In this document: piece after piece, positions 1 through 10,746 of the stretch
Layout of the letters: the number at the start of each line of letters is the position of its first letter
How positions within the stretch are numbered: the stretch's first letter is position 1
Assembly (NCBI GenBank): GCA_963751425.1
Contig: CAVVUF010000001.1
Coordinates: 868,001 to 932,000, forward strand
Length of the DNA stretch: 64,000 nt
Source of the DNA: CAVVUF01 sp963751425
Lineage (GTDB): Bacteria; Chloroflexota; Anaerolineae; Anaerolineales; UBA4823
Direction of reading: 5' to 3'
Position numbers and translations under genes: made by a program
The notes under the pieces: generated by a model
Database searches by the model: none
The model's input: the letters and a program-made list of their open reading frames with translations, nothing else
What the model was told of the DNA's origin: nothing

Positions 1-83
1 TGCCCGGCGTGATCGGTTCAACATCTATACACACCCACACCGGGTCTTGCCATCCCTCAAGTCATCTGCTGAAGAGGTGAGTT

Positions 84-1842
84 ATGCCCAGACAAACCTA
101 TAAACCGGTCGACCCTCAAATCCTGTCCCTGGTTGAGGAGTATGCATCCTCCTCCGAAGCCGTGCTGGAGGTATTAACAGATCTGCAGGAACAGCGCGGC
201 CAGCTCACCCCCGCGGCAATTGCCGAGGTAGCCCGTGCGCTCCAAATTCCGGTTGAGAAGGCTTACGGAATTGCATCTTTCTACTCAATGCTCCAAATCT
301 CAGGCCAGGAACCGGCCAAAAAACACGTGGTGCGCGTCTGTGATGGCCCGGTTTGCTGGCTGTGTCAGGGGTTGAGTACCAAGCAAGCCGTCGAAACTGC
401 GCTGGCAGACCGGAAAGACTGGCAGGTAGAGCGCACCAGCTGCCTTGGTTTATGCGACCGGGCTCCCTCCGCCCTGGTCGACGAAACCCAGGTTGGACCG
501 CTTCACCCAGAAGACGCAGGCAAGCTTGCAGACGGCTTCTCAGGTCAGGCGCCTGATTACAGCCAACCATGTCCGGGTGAGTTAAGAGTCATGCTGTCAA
601 TGGCAGGTAAAGTAGACCCCAACTCACTCAAGTCTGCCCTTGCCCACGGTGCTTACCAGGGTTTGCAAAAGGTTCTTGATCGCTCGAGCGAGTCTGTCCT
701 TCATGAGGTAGAAGAATCCGGCCTGACGGGCCGCGGTGGCGCAGGTTTTCCCGTAGGGCGTAAGTGGCGCTTTGTCGCCCAAGCTTCCAGGACGCCCAAA
801 TATATCATCTGTAATGCCGACAAATCAGAGCCGTTGATCTTCAAAGACCGTGTTCTGATCGACACCAACCCTCACCAGCTTCTCGAAGGCATGGCCATCG
901 CTGGTTATGCCACAGGCGCCCAAGCAGGTTATATTTATATTCGGGGTGAATATGCCTCCCAGGCCAGGCGTTTGGAGCTGGCCATCGCCCAGGCTGAGAG
1001 AGCTGGTTGGTTGGGGAATCATATCCAGGGGACTGATTTTTCCTTCCACATTCATGTTCACCGCGGCGCAGGCGCCTATATCTGCGGCGAAGAGACCGCC
1101 TTGATCGAATCGCTGGAGGGAAAACGCGGGGAACCGCGCAATCGCCCGCCCTATCCTCCTACAGCCGGCTACCATGGACTCCCAACGCTTGTCAATAATG
1201 TTGAGTCTTATAACGCCGTACCCGCTATTCTACTAAATGGTGCTCCTTGGTATCGCTCCTTGAGCACTTACCCTACACCCGGAACCAAGCTCTATATGCT
1301 CTTGGGACATGTCAACCAGCCTGGACTTTTTGAAGCTCCTTTTGGCCTGACCTTGCGCCAGGTGATTGAGCAGTTCGGTGGAGGCATGCTCCCCGGCTCT
1401 GCGTTCAACCTGGCTCTGACCGGCGGTGCAGCCGGGACAATTGTCTCCTCTTCCTTGCTCGACACGCCAGTCGATTATGCTTCTGCCTCCAAAGGCATCT
1501 CTCTGGGTGCCGGCGCCTTCTTGGTCTGTGACCAGCGTGTCTCTCCGGTTAACCTGTTGCGTGAGCTCCTGCACTTTTTTACTGTGGAGTCTTGCGGAAA
1601 GTGCACCCCCTGCCGCCTCGGAACCTACCGTTCCTTGGAAATCCTGGACACAGCTGGTTGCCGGACAAGGTGGACCGGGTGATATCAATGAATTATTAAC
1701 CCTGGCTGAAGTAATGCAAAGCGCTTCATTTTGCGGGTTAGGACAATCCGTAGCTGTTCCAGTTAAGTCTGCTATCAATAATTTCCGGCCAGCTTTTGAG
1801 GCTGCCTTAAGTGCTAACCAGCTCAACAGGAAAAATCCATGA
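84..1842 (+). CDS. NAD-dependent formate dehydrogenase, fused NuoE-NuoF (diaphorase) subunit, frameshifted
   Basis: Electron-transfer subunit passing electrons between formate dehydrogenase and NAD(H). Residues about 1-150 are a NuoE-like thioredoxin-fold [2Fe-2S] domain (CDGPVC followed by CLGLC). The rest is NuoF: FMN/NADH-binding GRGGAGFPVGRKW, GAGAYICGEETALIESLEG, NNVESY, and the [4Fe-4S] motif ESCGKCTPCRLGT. Reading in the first frame stops at 1680-1682 just after RSLEILDTA. The missing NuoF C-terminus (VAGQGGPGDINELLTLAEVM then SFCGLGQS) follows without a gap in the +1 frame up to 1842, so one surplus base lies near 1654. The reconstructed length is about 585 residues, normal for such fusions. 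The start at 84 follows a GAGGTGAG Shine-Dalgarno. The stop overlaps the next start by 4 nt (ATGA). Family and frameshift are clear; whether the indel is real or an assembly error is not. Confidence 0.9.
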
Positions 1843-4659
1843 CTATAAAACTCACCATCAATTCACAAGAAATTTTTGCCGAAGAAGGTCAAACCGTCCT
1901 GGAGGCTGCTCTGCAGCATGGGATCACGATTCCAACCCTTTGTTATCACAAGGATTTGTCACCGGTGGGATCATGCCGTTTGTGCCTGGTTGAGGTAGAA
2001 AAATGGCGCGGCCTGACCGCTGCTTGCACCCTGGCTGCCAGTGATGGCATGGTTGTCCGCACCGAGACCCCCCAGGTCATCGAGGCGCGTAAGACCGTCC
2101 TGGAGCTGCTCTTGTTGAATTACACAGACGCCGGTTATGGAGGTCCTGACGGGCATGAAACCGAGTTTATGCACTGGGTGAAAGCTTATGGGGCCAGCCT
2201 CCCGCCTGGTTACCAGCCCCAGCCTATGTACCCGGTCGACAGCGATCCAAATCCATTCGTAATGGTTGACCTCAATAAGTGCATTTTGTGCACCCGCTGC
2301 GTCCGGGCTTGTGCTGAAATCCAGGGCAGGTTTGTTTGGGGTGTGGGATACCGCGGCCATGCTGCGAAAATCATCGCCGGTGAAGACACCACCATGCTCG
2401 ATGCGCGCTGTGAATCCTGCGGCGCTTGTGCCGCTTACTGCCCGACCGGCGCTTTGGATCATAAGCTGTCCCTCGAAGCTCCTGAACCCGATCGGCTCGT
2501 CACAACCACCTGCACCTATTGTGGCGTCGGCTGCCAGCTTGACCTGAATGTGAAAGATGACCGCATCATCCGCGTAACCTCCAACCCGCATGCCCCCGTC
2601 AATGGCCTGCACTTGTGCGTCAAAGGGCGTTATGGCTATGATTTCGTCCATCACCCCCATCGCCTGTTGGCGCCCAAAGTACGGCGCTATTTACTGGAAG
2701 GCGGCGTCAAACCCCCAGGCGACCAGCGCTTCACCTCCAGCTCCCAGGTTTTCAATTCCACGACCACACCTTGGGATTGGGTTGAGGTTACTTGGGAGAA
2801 GGCCTTGGAGGTGACCGCACAGAAGTTGTCGCAGACGCAAGAGTTCTACGGGTCAGATAGTGTCGGCATATTAACTTCAGCCAAGTGCTTGAACGAAGAA
2901 AATTACCTGATGAATAAATTTGCCCGCCAGGTGGTCGGGACAAACAACATCGATCACTGCGCCCGTCTTTGACACTCCAGCACCGTGGCCGGTCTGGCCA
3001 CTTCCTATGGCTCTGGCGCCATGTCAAATTCGATGGACGATGTAGCTCAAAAAGCCGCTGTCTTTTTCATCATTGGCTCAAACACCACCGAACAGCATCC
3101 CGTATTCGGTTCGATGATCCGCCAGGCAGTCATCCAACGGGGAGCAAAGCTGATCGTCGCCGACCCACGCCGCATTGACATCACCGAGTTCGCCACCCCA
3201 AAGTTTGGCGGCATGCATTTGCGTCACAAGTCCGGTACCGATGTGGCCCTCCTGAATGGACTGATGTATATCATCCTGGAAAAAGGCTGGGAAGATCGCA
3301 AATTCATCGAAGAACGGACAGAGGGTTTCCAGGATTTCCTGGATACTGTCAAAGGCTATCCTCCCCAAAAGACATCTGAAATTACGGGGATTTCCGTCGA
3401 CCAGCTTTATCAAGCCGCTGAAATCATGGGGACTCAGAAACCGATGGCTGTCATCTGGGCTATGGGCATCACCCAGCACATCGTCGGCGTCCGTAATGTG
3501 ATGGATCTCGCTAACTTGCAGATGCTGCTTGGCAACATGGGCATCCCGGGCGGTGGCGTCAACCCCTTGCGCGGTCAAAACAATGTGCAGGGCGCCTGCG
3601 ATATGGGCGGCTTGCCCAATGTTTACCCCGGTTACCAGGCAGTTCCCATTGAAGAAGTGCGCAAGAAATTCGAAACCGCCTGGGGCGTTCCCCTTTCACC
3701 CAAAGTTGGTCTGACCGTCACGGAAATGATGCCAGCCGCCGGAGAAGGGCGCATAAAAGCCCTGTACATCATGGGTGAAGACCCGGTCATGAGCGATCCT
3801 GATAGCAGCCACATCCGCCACTGCCTCGAGGTTTGTGAGCTGGTTGTCTTGCAGGAAATCTTTCCCTCCGAGACCTCTTATTATGCCGATATCCTCCTGC
3901 CAGGGGTAAGTTTTGCAGAAAAAACCGGCACCTTCACCAATACCGAGCGCCGGGTTCAGCTGGTGCGCCAGGCCATCCCCCCGCTGGGTCAGGCTAGGCC
4001 TGATTGGCAAATCATCGCCGATCTGGCGAAGCGTATGCTCGCCAGTGGAAACCGGAAACCTGAAGCTGCGCCATTTGCCGGTTGGGAATATGCTGATACT
4101 GCTGAAATTCTAGCCGAAGCCGCCGCGTTAACCCCCAGCTACGCGGGGGTGACCCATGCCCGCTTGGAGAAAGGGGACCGTCTGCAGTGGCCCGTCAGGG
4201 ATGAGAACTCACCCTGGCACACCCATCCTTCACACCACCCAGTTTGCCCGTGGTAGAGGCAAATTCATGCCGATTGAGCATATCCCCCCTGCCGAAATGC
4301 CCGATGACAGCTATCCGATGCTGCTGAATACCGGCCGGGTGTTGTATCATTGGCATGGCGGTCAAATGACCCGCCGAGCCCAGGGGTTGGTCACCATTTA
4401 CGATCGGGCTTTGGTAGAAATTAATCCGGAGGATGCTTTTCATAAAGAGCTGGAAGATGGCAGTCGCGTACGCATCACCTCTCGGCGCGGCGCCATTGAA
4501 GCTGAAGCCTGGGTCACCGATCGCGTTCCGCCTGGCATGGTATTCGCCAACTTCCACTTCCCTAAATCGCCCGCCAACGCGCTGACCCTGGCTGCCCTGG
4601 ATCCTGTAGCAAAAATACCCGAATATAAAGTGTGCGCTGTGCGCCTGGAGAAAGCTTGA
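1839..4659 (+). CDS. fdhA: Formate dehydrogenase catalytic subunit, selenocysteine-containing (NuoG-like N-terminus)
   Basis: Oxidises formate to CO2 at a Mo/W-bis-MGD centre. In order: [2Fe-2S] ferredoxin domain (C35, C46, C49, C63), NuoG-type His-Cys cluster region, two [4Fe-4S] motifs (CILCTRCVRAC, CESCGACAAYCP), the CTYCGVGC cluster of the molybdopterin oxidoreductase fold, then the Mo-cofactor domains. The in-frame TGA at 2970-2972 (codon 378) falls at the active-site position: upstream NNIDHCARL, downstream HSSTVAGLATSYGSGAMSNS, matching Sec/Cys formate dehydrogenases, and a SECIS hairpin follows. A second break at 4209 is different. After DEN an extra T shifts the frame; dropping it restores DENHPGTPILHTTQFARGRG and reading continues to 4659. 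The total is about 939 residues. It overlaps the NuoEF-type subunit gene by 4 nt, so the two form one operon and probably one soluble NAD-linked complex. Confidence 0.93.
2970..3001 (+). promoter_or_regulatory. UGA selenocysteine codon with bacterial SECIS hairpin
   Basis: The UGA at 2970-2972 is followed after 12 nt by a perfect 6-bp stem, GTGGCC (2985-2990) pairing with GGCCAC (2996-3001). It closes a 5-nt loop GGTCT (2991-2995). A GGUCU apical loop about a dozen nucleotides downstream of UGA is the SelB-binding pattern known from E. coli fdhF. The hairpin lies inside the coding sequence (VAGLA codons). No selA, selB, selC or selD gene is in the window. Confidence 0.9.
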
Positions 4660-4661
4660 AA

Positions 4662-5153
4662 ATGGACGTCAAAAGAATTTATACTTATGCTTTACAACGT
4701 GAATACGAAGGGAAACGCTTCTTCGAGCAAAATGCTGAACGGTTAAGTCATGCCGCCGCAGTGGGTGTATTCAAGACCCTGGCTGTAGAAGAACAAAAAC
4801 ATATCGATTTCATCACACGCCTGCTCGAAGCACTAGAAATCGAAAATAGCCCGATAAAGGTAACGAGCGCAGAAATCGGAGAGGCTGGCTTCTTTTCACA
4901 GCGCCTCATCTCAGAAGCCCTTGACCAGACCGTCATCGAAGCCATGGTTCCCGATTTACCTGTTTTACGCATGGCTTACCTGATTGAAAAAGATTTTGCG
5001 GAATTTTATAAGTCAGCCGCCTCGAAAATTGATGGTGAAGCGAAGCAAGCTCTGAGCATGCTGGCCAACTGGGAGCGCGGGCATGAACGGCTGTTCAAGA
5101 TGATGCATGATAAAGCCTTTGAGCTGTATGCTGACATGCCTTGGGGAGGTTAA
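4662..5153 (+). CDS. Ferritin-like / rubrerythrin-type diiron protein
   Basis: A 163-residue all-helical protein of the ferritin-like superfamily. The pattern of helical Glu residues with ExxH-type motifs (QREYEGKRFFEQNAE, VEEQKHIDF, LIEKDFAEFYKSAASK, NWERGHERLF) is what a rubrerythrin-like diiron site uses. There is no C-terminal rubredoxin Cys4 domain. The chosen start, ATG 4662, lies 3 nt after the formate dehydrogenase stop with a GGAG Shine-Dalgarno; an in-frame ATG at 4632 would overlap fdhA and has no such site. Its position suggests a role in peroxide or iron handling next to oxygen-sensitive formate dehydrogenase, but that role is inferred from context. Confidence 0.8.
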   Translation: MDVKRIYTYALQREYEGKRFFEQNAERLSHAAAVGVFKTLAVEEQKHIDFITRLLEALEIENSPIKVTSAEIGEAGFFSQRLISEALDQTVIEAMVPDLPVLRMAYLIEKDFAEFYKSAASKIDGEAKQALSMLANWERGHERLFKMMHDKAFELYADMPWGG

Positions 5154-5223
5154 GAACTTATCCGAAAATTCTAGCGAGTATCCGGTTTTGGGGATAGAAA
5201 CTAGGTTTATTTTGGAGGAATGA

Positions 5224-6074
5224 ATGGACAGGCAGCAACTCGGCTTGGCACTGGGCGGTGGCGGCGCCCGTGGGTTAGCCCATATCGGTGTGCTAAGGGT
5301 TTTTGAGCAAGAACATATTCCGGTTGATTTTCTGAGCGGCTCCAGTATGGGAGGGGTTATCGCTGCCGCTTATGGCGCTGGCGTTTCCACAGAAAAGTTG
5401 GCAGCCGTAGCCCTGGATTTCTCTAATCCCAGGAAAATGATGCGCTTGATGGATGTCAATCCGCTCCGCCGGGGCTTGTTAGATGGGAGGCGTGTGCGTG
5501 CTTACCTGGTTGACCGGCTGGGTTTGGATCTGCAGTTTGACCAATTAAACATTCCGGTCGCCCTGACAGCCACAGATTGCTTGCGCGGAGAAACGGTTAT
5601 CCTTAACCAAGGCTCCGTGATCGATGCGGTCATGGCTACCTGCGCCTTTCCTGGAATTTTCCATGCTTTCAAGATCGGAGATCGCTGGCTTTTGGATGGA
5701 GGCATGCTCAATAATGTACCTGTAAGCGTTGTCAAATTGCTGGGTGCACAGGTAGTGATTGCCGTCGATGTGACCGCTTCCTTTCAAGTTTCTGAAATCC
5801 CTGAGAAAATCGAGCAGATCCACCACCTCCCTCCCATTTTTCCCCAGCTGGCAGAAGATATCTACCAGGCCTCCATGATCATGACGAATGAAATAACTCG
5901 CATCCGCCAAAAGAATCCCCTCCCGATTTGGTCATTTACCCCCAGATGCGGGATGAGATTTCCATTTTCACCGGATTTTTCCAGGCCTCTGAAGTTATTG
6001 CTGCTGGTAAGTCCACTGCCAGGCAGCTTCTTCCCTCCATTGTTCAATTGATCGAAAAAATGCATGCCTCCTAA
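5224..6074 (+). CDS. Patatin-like phospholipase (RssA/NTE family), frameshifted near the C-terminus
   Basis: Predicted serine-aspartate dyad lipid acyl hydrolase. The oxyanion motif is GGGGARGLAHIGVL, the nucleophile elbow GSSMGG, and the catalytic Asp lies in LLDGGMLNNVPV. The first frame loses homology after RIRQKNP near 5915, in a C-rich run, and ends at 6051. The adjacent frame continues with the expected family C-terminus (DLVIYPQMRDEISIF, then KSTARQLLPSIVQLIEKMHAS) to TAA at 6072-6074. One base is therefore missing (or two are surplus). The reconstructed length is about 283 residues, usual for RssA-like proteins. A GGAGGAA ribosome site precedes ATG 5224. The end overlaps the next gene by 11 nt. 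The substrate is unknown. Confidence 0.85.
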
Positions 6075-7627
6075 TCCAGCTCTCGCAAATGCTCGCGCGG
6101 CATTTATTCAACGTTTGAGTTCTTTGCAGCCAGAGATCTGCCAGGCGTGGATAAACCTGATCTACCAAAAAATATCTGATCCTTATGGAAAATTGTCTCA
6201 GCAGGAGCTTTCATTTTCCACTTCTCAAGGTATTTCAGCCATCCTGGATGCTTTAGCCGATGGGAATACCCGGGCGATTAAATCCTATATTGAATATCTC
6301 AGTAAAACTCGTATCCGACAGGATTTTTCCATCCAAGATATCACCCGTGCCTTGATGCTGGTGCGCCAGGTTTTAATGCCCTATATTCGTAAAGAGATAG
6401 ATGAACTCATTGAATATTGAGCAGGACCTGGATGAGGTTTTACAGATCCTGATCAGCCGTTTTGCATTCCAATATGCCGGAGCATTGAATCAGGTATTAG
6501 CTGAGCAGCAGAAGCATGCCCATGCCTTGAGCGAAGAAAATAAACGCCTGTATCTCGAGACCCGCAAGAACCTGGTTGAAAGCCAAAGCCTTCAGCGTGT
6601 CATGGCAGCTCTGCTCCAGGAACACAGCCTGGAAGAAGTTCTCAATATTGTCTGCACAGAGGCCATCTCGTTGACCAATTCTTCCGGCTGCACGATTTCC
6701 CTGGTAGAAGCTGATGGATGGCTAAAACCTGCCTTTTCCCTTGGCGAAGGTACTTTTTCTTTTGATAATGCACCGATCGCCAGCCCATTGCTGGAAATGA
6801 CTCTTAATACCTCTCAGCTTGGTTTCACTTTGGAAGAGGCTCAAGGGTGCCTGTTGGTAATTCCCCTGCGCGATAAAGGGAAAATTATGGGTGCCTTGAC
6901 TATTTTTCAGAAAGACAGGCAGTTTACAGATGAAGATCTGCTGATCATGAGCCGGTTTGCTGATCCAGCCGCTATTGCTATTGAGAATGCACGTTTATAC
7001 CAGCAGCTTGAGCGTGTCACGATTATCGAAGAACGCAACCGCTTAGCGCGTGAGCTTCACAATTCGGTCACCCAATCCTTATATGCGGTTACCCTCTACG
7101 CAGAGGCAGCCACCCGCCTGCTATCCTCCGGTGATTTAGCCGGAGCCAATGATAATCTCAAGGCGCTTAGCCAAACCGCACAAGAAGCAGTTAAAGAAAT
7201 GCGCCTATTAATCTTTGAGCTTCGTCCTCCAGTCTTGGAAAAAGAGGGCCTGGTGGCAGCTATTCAGGCTCGATTGGAAGCGGTTGAAGGGCGGGCCGGC
7301 TTGAAAACTGAGCTGGTTGTGAATTTGCACGACCGGCTGACCCCAGAAATCGAAGAAACGTATTACCGCATCATCCAAGAGGCCTTGAACAATATCTTAA
7401 AACATTCCCAGGCTCAAAAAGTCAGCGTCACCCTGATCCAGGAATCCAATTCGGTCATCCTTGAGATTGTTGACGATGGGGTTGGTTTTGATTTGGCCTC
7501 TGCCAGTGAACGGGGTGGTTTTGGATTAAAAAGTATGTCGGAACGTGCAGAGAAGTATAATTGCCAATTAACCATCAGCAGTGAACCAGGAAAAGGAACC
7601 CGCATCCACGTGGAAACCAGGTTATGA
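6064..7627 (+). CDS. Sensor histidine kinase, RsbRD-like N-terminus, GAF, HisKA_3, HATPase (frameshifted)
   Basis: Cytoplasmic NarX/DegS-class kinase. Residues about 1-120 resemble the helical RsbRD N-terminal sensor domain. Then come a coiled coil (AEQQKHAHALSEENKRLYLE), a GAF domain, the HisKA_3 H-box (EERNRLARELHNSVTQSL), and the ATPase N and G boxes (EALNNILKHSQ, VDDGVGFD, GGFGLKSMSERA). The first frame stops at 6420 after KEIDELIEY. The +1 frame carries on immediately with IEQDLDEVLQILISRFAFQY, the expected continuation of the helical domain, so one gene with a surplus base near 6405 is more likely than two overlapping genes. No transmembrane segment is visible. It overlaps the downstream response regulator by 4 nt, its likely partner. 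The signal is unknown. Confidence 0.85.
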
Positions 7628-8295
7628 AAGATACCATTCGTGTCCTGCTTGTAGATGATCATGAGATAGTTCGCAAGGGGATCATCGCTTTGCTTGCCAC
7701 TGAGGAGAATATCCAGGTTGTTGGAGAGGCTGGCAATGGCGAAGAGGCCATTCTGCAGGCAAAAGCGTTGGATCCTGATGTCATCCTCATGGATTTGGTG
7801 ATGCCTGCCATGGACGGAATCCAGGCTATTCAACAAATTAAATCCTGGAAATCCGATGCACGCATTTTGGTCCTGACCAGCTTTGTCGAAGACAGTAAGG
7901 TATTCCCAGCCATCAAAGCCGGAGCTCTGGGATACCTGCTCAAAGACTCGCATCCCAATGACTTGATACAGGCGATCAACCGGGTTTACCAGGGAGAAGC
8001 CTGGCTCCACCCGCTCATCGCACGCAAGGTTTTACAAGAATTATCGACAACGACCGAAAAAGAGCTGTCAGAAAAATCCAGTCAGGGCAGCCTCACCTTG
8101 ACAGAACGCGAGACCGAAGTATTACGCCTGGTGGCGCAAGGTTTGAGCAACCAGGAGATTGCTGATCGGTTGGTCATCAGCGAAGCCACCGTTCGTACGC
8201 ATGTTTCCAGCTTGCTCAACAAGCTCCATCTGGCCAGCCGCACGCAGGCCGCGCTGTACGCTTTGAAACAGGGTTTAGTCTCACTCGATGATTAG
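7624..8295 (+). CDS. NarL/LuxR-family response regulator
   Basis: A 223-residue two-domain regulator. The receiver domain carries the acidic pocket (LLVDDHEIVRKG), the phosphoacceptor Asp in DVILMDLVMPAMDG, and the conserved Lys in GYLLKDS. The C-terminal LuxR-type helix-turn-helix (LTERETEVLRLVAQGLSNQE and SEATVRTHVSSLLNKL) binds DNA as a phosphorylation-dependent dimer in this family. It overlaps the kinase gene by 4 nt (ATGA), making a cognate two-component system very likely. Targets are unknown; the formate dehydrogenase and hydrogenase genes on either side are plausible but unproven. Confidence 0.93.
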   Translation: MKDTIRVLLVDDHEIVRKGIIALLATEENIQVVGEAGNGEEAILQAKALDPDVILMDLVMPAMDGIQAIQQIKSWKSDARILVLTSFVEDSKVFPAIKAGALGYLLKDSHPNDLIQAINRVYQGEAWLHPLIARKVLQELSTTTEKELSEKSSQGSLTLTERETEVLRLVAQGLSNQEIADRLVISEATVRTHVSSLLNKLHLASRTQAALYALKQGLVSLDD

Positions 8296-8304
8296 GGAGT
8301 AAAA

Positions 8305-9484
8305 ATGGGAGGGGATCTTCTGGTCCAGATACAGGCAATTGATCAAGCGGTTTTGACCAGGGTGGTTCGCAAGGATCAGCACGACCCGGATTTGGTGATT
8401 CTCGATTGGACAGTTGAGCCGATCGGCCATGAGTTATTAACCGACACCACCGCCGGCCTGTTCCGTTTCACAGGGCATGGCCAGAGTGAAAAAGGAGGGA
8501 ATTCGATCTTGGACGGTGGTCCTAAAATGGATCAACAACCCCAAACAGTCGAGCCAGCAGTTGAGTGAAGCTTCATACTGGCGGCGGGAAATCTTGGCAT
8601 ATCAATCTGGCTTGCTGGATGACCTGCCACCCGGCGTGCGTGCACCGCACAGCTATGAGGTCATGGAAAATGAGGCTGGGGCTTGGGTATGGATCGAGTT
8701 TATCCACTCAGCGACCGGAGAGCATTGGTCGTTGGATGATTTTCAGCGCACAGCCCAGCAGTTGGGGCGCTTCCAGAGCGCCTACCTGAGCGGTACTCCG
8801 CTCCCCGACCAACCCTGGCTCTGCGGGCCATTCTTCGGCATCGGCTGGGCAGAACAGAATGGGTGGACGGATTTTATGAGCCCCGAATTTGAACAAAATG
8901 CCTGGATGTTACCGATTGTCCAGGGATTGTTGAATGACAAACAGAAGCTCCGTTTGCTGCAGCTGATCGTTGAAAACCAGCGCTTTGATCAGGTCAATGC
9001 CCGCTTGCCACAGGTCCTCTGCCATAATGATGTGCATCTTAAAAACTTGATGTGGGAATCTTCACCCCGAACAGGTGAGAAGGAGCTGATCGTTCTTGAC
9101 TGGGCTTTCGCAGGTCCAGGTGCCGTAGGCAATGACTTGGGAGGATTGCTTGGAAACAGCCTGTATTTCTTCGATTACGATCCTTACGATGCGGAAACAC
9201 TCGAAACTGCCCTGCTGGATGGTTATCTTGCCGGGATCGCTGATAGCCGAGTAGAGATCGATCCACGCCTGGTGCGGCTGGGTTACCTGATTTCACTTTC
9301 ATTCTGGATGGAATACCTGCCAGGTTGGACACCATTCACACTGCCTCCAGATACCGGAGCCAATATACAGGCTATGTTCGGACATTCAGCCAAAGAGGTG
9401 CAGGCAAGTTGGGTTCATATAAATTCATTTTGTCTTGACCGGGCAGATGAAGCGCGCAACCTGATCGAGCTGCTTGGTTTTTAA
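8305..9484 (+). CDS. Aminoglycoside phosphotransferase-fold (APH family) kinase, frameshifted
   Basis: A protein-kinase-like phosphotransferase of the APH/ChoK superfamily. The catalytic loop VLCHNDVHLKNLMWE and the metal-binding VLDWAFAGPGAVGNDLGGL (the DFG-equivalent Asp) are intact. The N-terminal part is read in one frame up to about LFRFTGHGQ and then continues in the +1 frame as VKKEGIRSWTVVLKWI, the expected nucleotide-binding strand with its Lys. A surplus base therefore lies near 8485. The reconstructed product is about 392 residues. It starts 9 nt after the response regulator and is probably co-transcribed. The substrate cannot be read from sequence; antibiotic resistance should not be assumed, since most such genes act on metabolites. 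Confidence 0.75.
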
Positions 9485-9713
9485 TGGTTAGGGCGGTGAT
9501 CCGAAGTTTTGCCAATCTACATCAAATGTTGTAGGCGAATTCCAGATTCTCCTTCATTTGGATGAATAAACTCCATCCTTCCCACCGATGCGCCCCTCCA
9601 TCAAGCAGGATATACTTCAACCATCTCGTTTGTGATTTTTTGCACATATTAACTATTCCATCAATCAATCAGGCAAAGTAAATCTTTCCATATTTTCCTA
9701 AAGGTTCAAAGCG

Positions 9714-10205
9714 ATGAATGATTTAAATCTCGAAAAGAACCGGACCATCCGTGTGCTCATTGCTGACGACCGCCCCCCGGCTCGTTCAGCGATGCGGGCT
9801 TTATTAACCGCTTTAGAATCGGTGATGCACCCGGTTTGCCCCCAAATCGATCCCCCTTATCCATTAACCTATCCCAACAAACGCTCAGGCGATGAATCTT
9901 CTCTGCCTCATATCAGTGTAGTAGCTGAAGCCTGCCAGGGTGCGCAAGCCGTTGAACAGGTTGAGAAATATCACCCAGATGTCCTCTTAATCGATGCACG
10001 CATGCCCGTCTTGAACGGCATGGAAGCCACCCGCTTGATCAAGGAACGCTGGCCGAATACACGCGTCTTGATGCTAAGTATGTATCGAAATTATGAGCTG
10101 GAAGCCTACCAGGCGGGAGTCGATGGTTTTCTCCTTAAAGGCTGCCCGGCTGAAGAGCTGTTGGATGCCATCATCGGCAAGCCTGAAGCATCAGAAATGC
10201 CCTAA
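9714..10205 (+). CDS. Stand-alone response-regulator receiver protein with an insertion
   Basis: A 163-residue receiver domain without an output domain. The phosphorylation-site elements are present: acidic pair in VLIADDRPPARSAMRALL, phosphoacceptor in DVLLIDARMPVLNG, and Lys in GFLLKGCPAEEL. Between helix 1 and strand 2 there is an unusual insertion of about 30 residues rich in Pro (HPVCPQIDPPYPLTYPNK region). The LuxR-type helix-turn-helix usual for this subfamily is absent. The gene lies 22 nt upstream of the hydrogenase membrane subunits, so a regulatory or scaffold role for that operon is possible. The preceding 229-bp gap (9485-9713) holds no gene that I can see. Confidence 0.8.
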   Translation: MNDLNLEKNRTIRVLIADDRPPARSAMRALLTALESVMHPVCPQIDPPYPLTYPNKRSGDESSLPHISVVAEACQGAQAVEQVEKYHPDVLLIDARMPVLNGMEATRLIKERWPNTRVLMLSMYRNYELEAYQAGVDGFLLKGCPAEELLDAIIGKPEASEMP

Positions 10206-10227
10206 TACCACCGACAAGGAAATCACC

Positions 10228-10746
10228 ATGACTCAACCCATTTTTTATCTTCTTCTCGTCATTGGCAGTTTTATCTGCGCTTACCGGATGATAACCTCAA
10301 AAAATATTTTGTCCGCAGCACTGTACCTGGCTTGTGTTTCAGCCATGACATCCGCAATTCTATATATGCTGGGAGCTACCCAGGTTGCTGTGATGGAGTT
10401 AAGTGTTGGTGCTGGGCTGGTAACCGTCTTAATGGTTTATGCCATCAGCGTTGTCGGTAAAGATGCTTCAGATCCAGCTCCGATTATTCCCCGGGGATTC
10501 GCCGCCATCCTCTGCCTGGGCACCATCGGGATCCTCCTTTGGGCCTGTCTCCCGCTCATCCCAGTCTCGGTATCGAGAACCGCCCAACCTTTAATCATTA
10601 CCCTCTGGCAAGGGCGGGTGCTGGATGTCTGGATCCAGGTGGTTCTCCTCTTTTCCGGCGTGATGGGCATCTTAGGATTGCTGGCAGAACAAGCCGTCCG
10701 AAAACCAGATCTGAGCCACACCACCAAACAGGGAAATAACCGATGA
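10228..10746 (+). CDS. Hydrogenase/complex I-like membrane subunit J (NuoJ/MbhD-type)
   Basis: A 172-residue hydrophobic protein with five probable membrane helices and NuoJ-like features: an N-terminal helix pair, then the AALYLACVSAMTSAILYMLG and QVAVMELSVGAGLVTVLMVY segments. These match the pi-bulge helix and Glu of NuoJ/MnhB-related subunits. ATG 10228 is chosen because it follows an AAGGA site. An open frame extends upstream to 10093, but that part is out of frame with, and inside, the receiver gene. The stop overlaps the next start (ATGA, 10743-10746). It is the first structural gene of the membrane-bound hydrogenase operon. Confidence 0.8.
   Translation: MTQPIFYLLLVIGSFICAYRMITSKNILSAALYLACVSAMTSAILYMLGATQVAVMELSVGAGLVTVLMVYAISVVGKDASDPAPIIPRGFAAILCLGTIGILLWACLPLIPVSVSRTAQPLIITLWQGRVLDVWIQVVLLFSGVMGILGLLAEQAVRKPDLSHTTKQGNNR

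Noticed and set aside
2970..2972. In-frame TGA in the formate dehydrogenase gene read as a pseudogene-making stop
   Set aside because: It is at the catalytic Sec/Cys position and is followed by a SECIS hairpin with a GGUCU loop, so it is selenocysteine.
8305..9484. APH-fold gene as an antibiotic-resistance determinant
   Set aside because: Only the superfamily fold is evident; there are no mobile elements or resistance context, and most APH-fold kinases act on metabolites.
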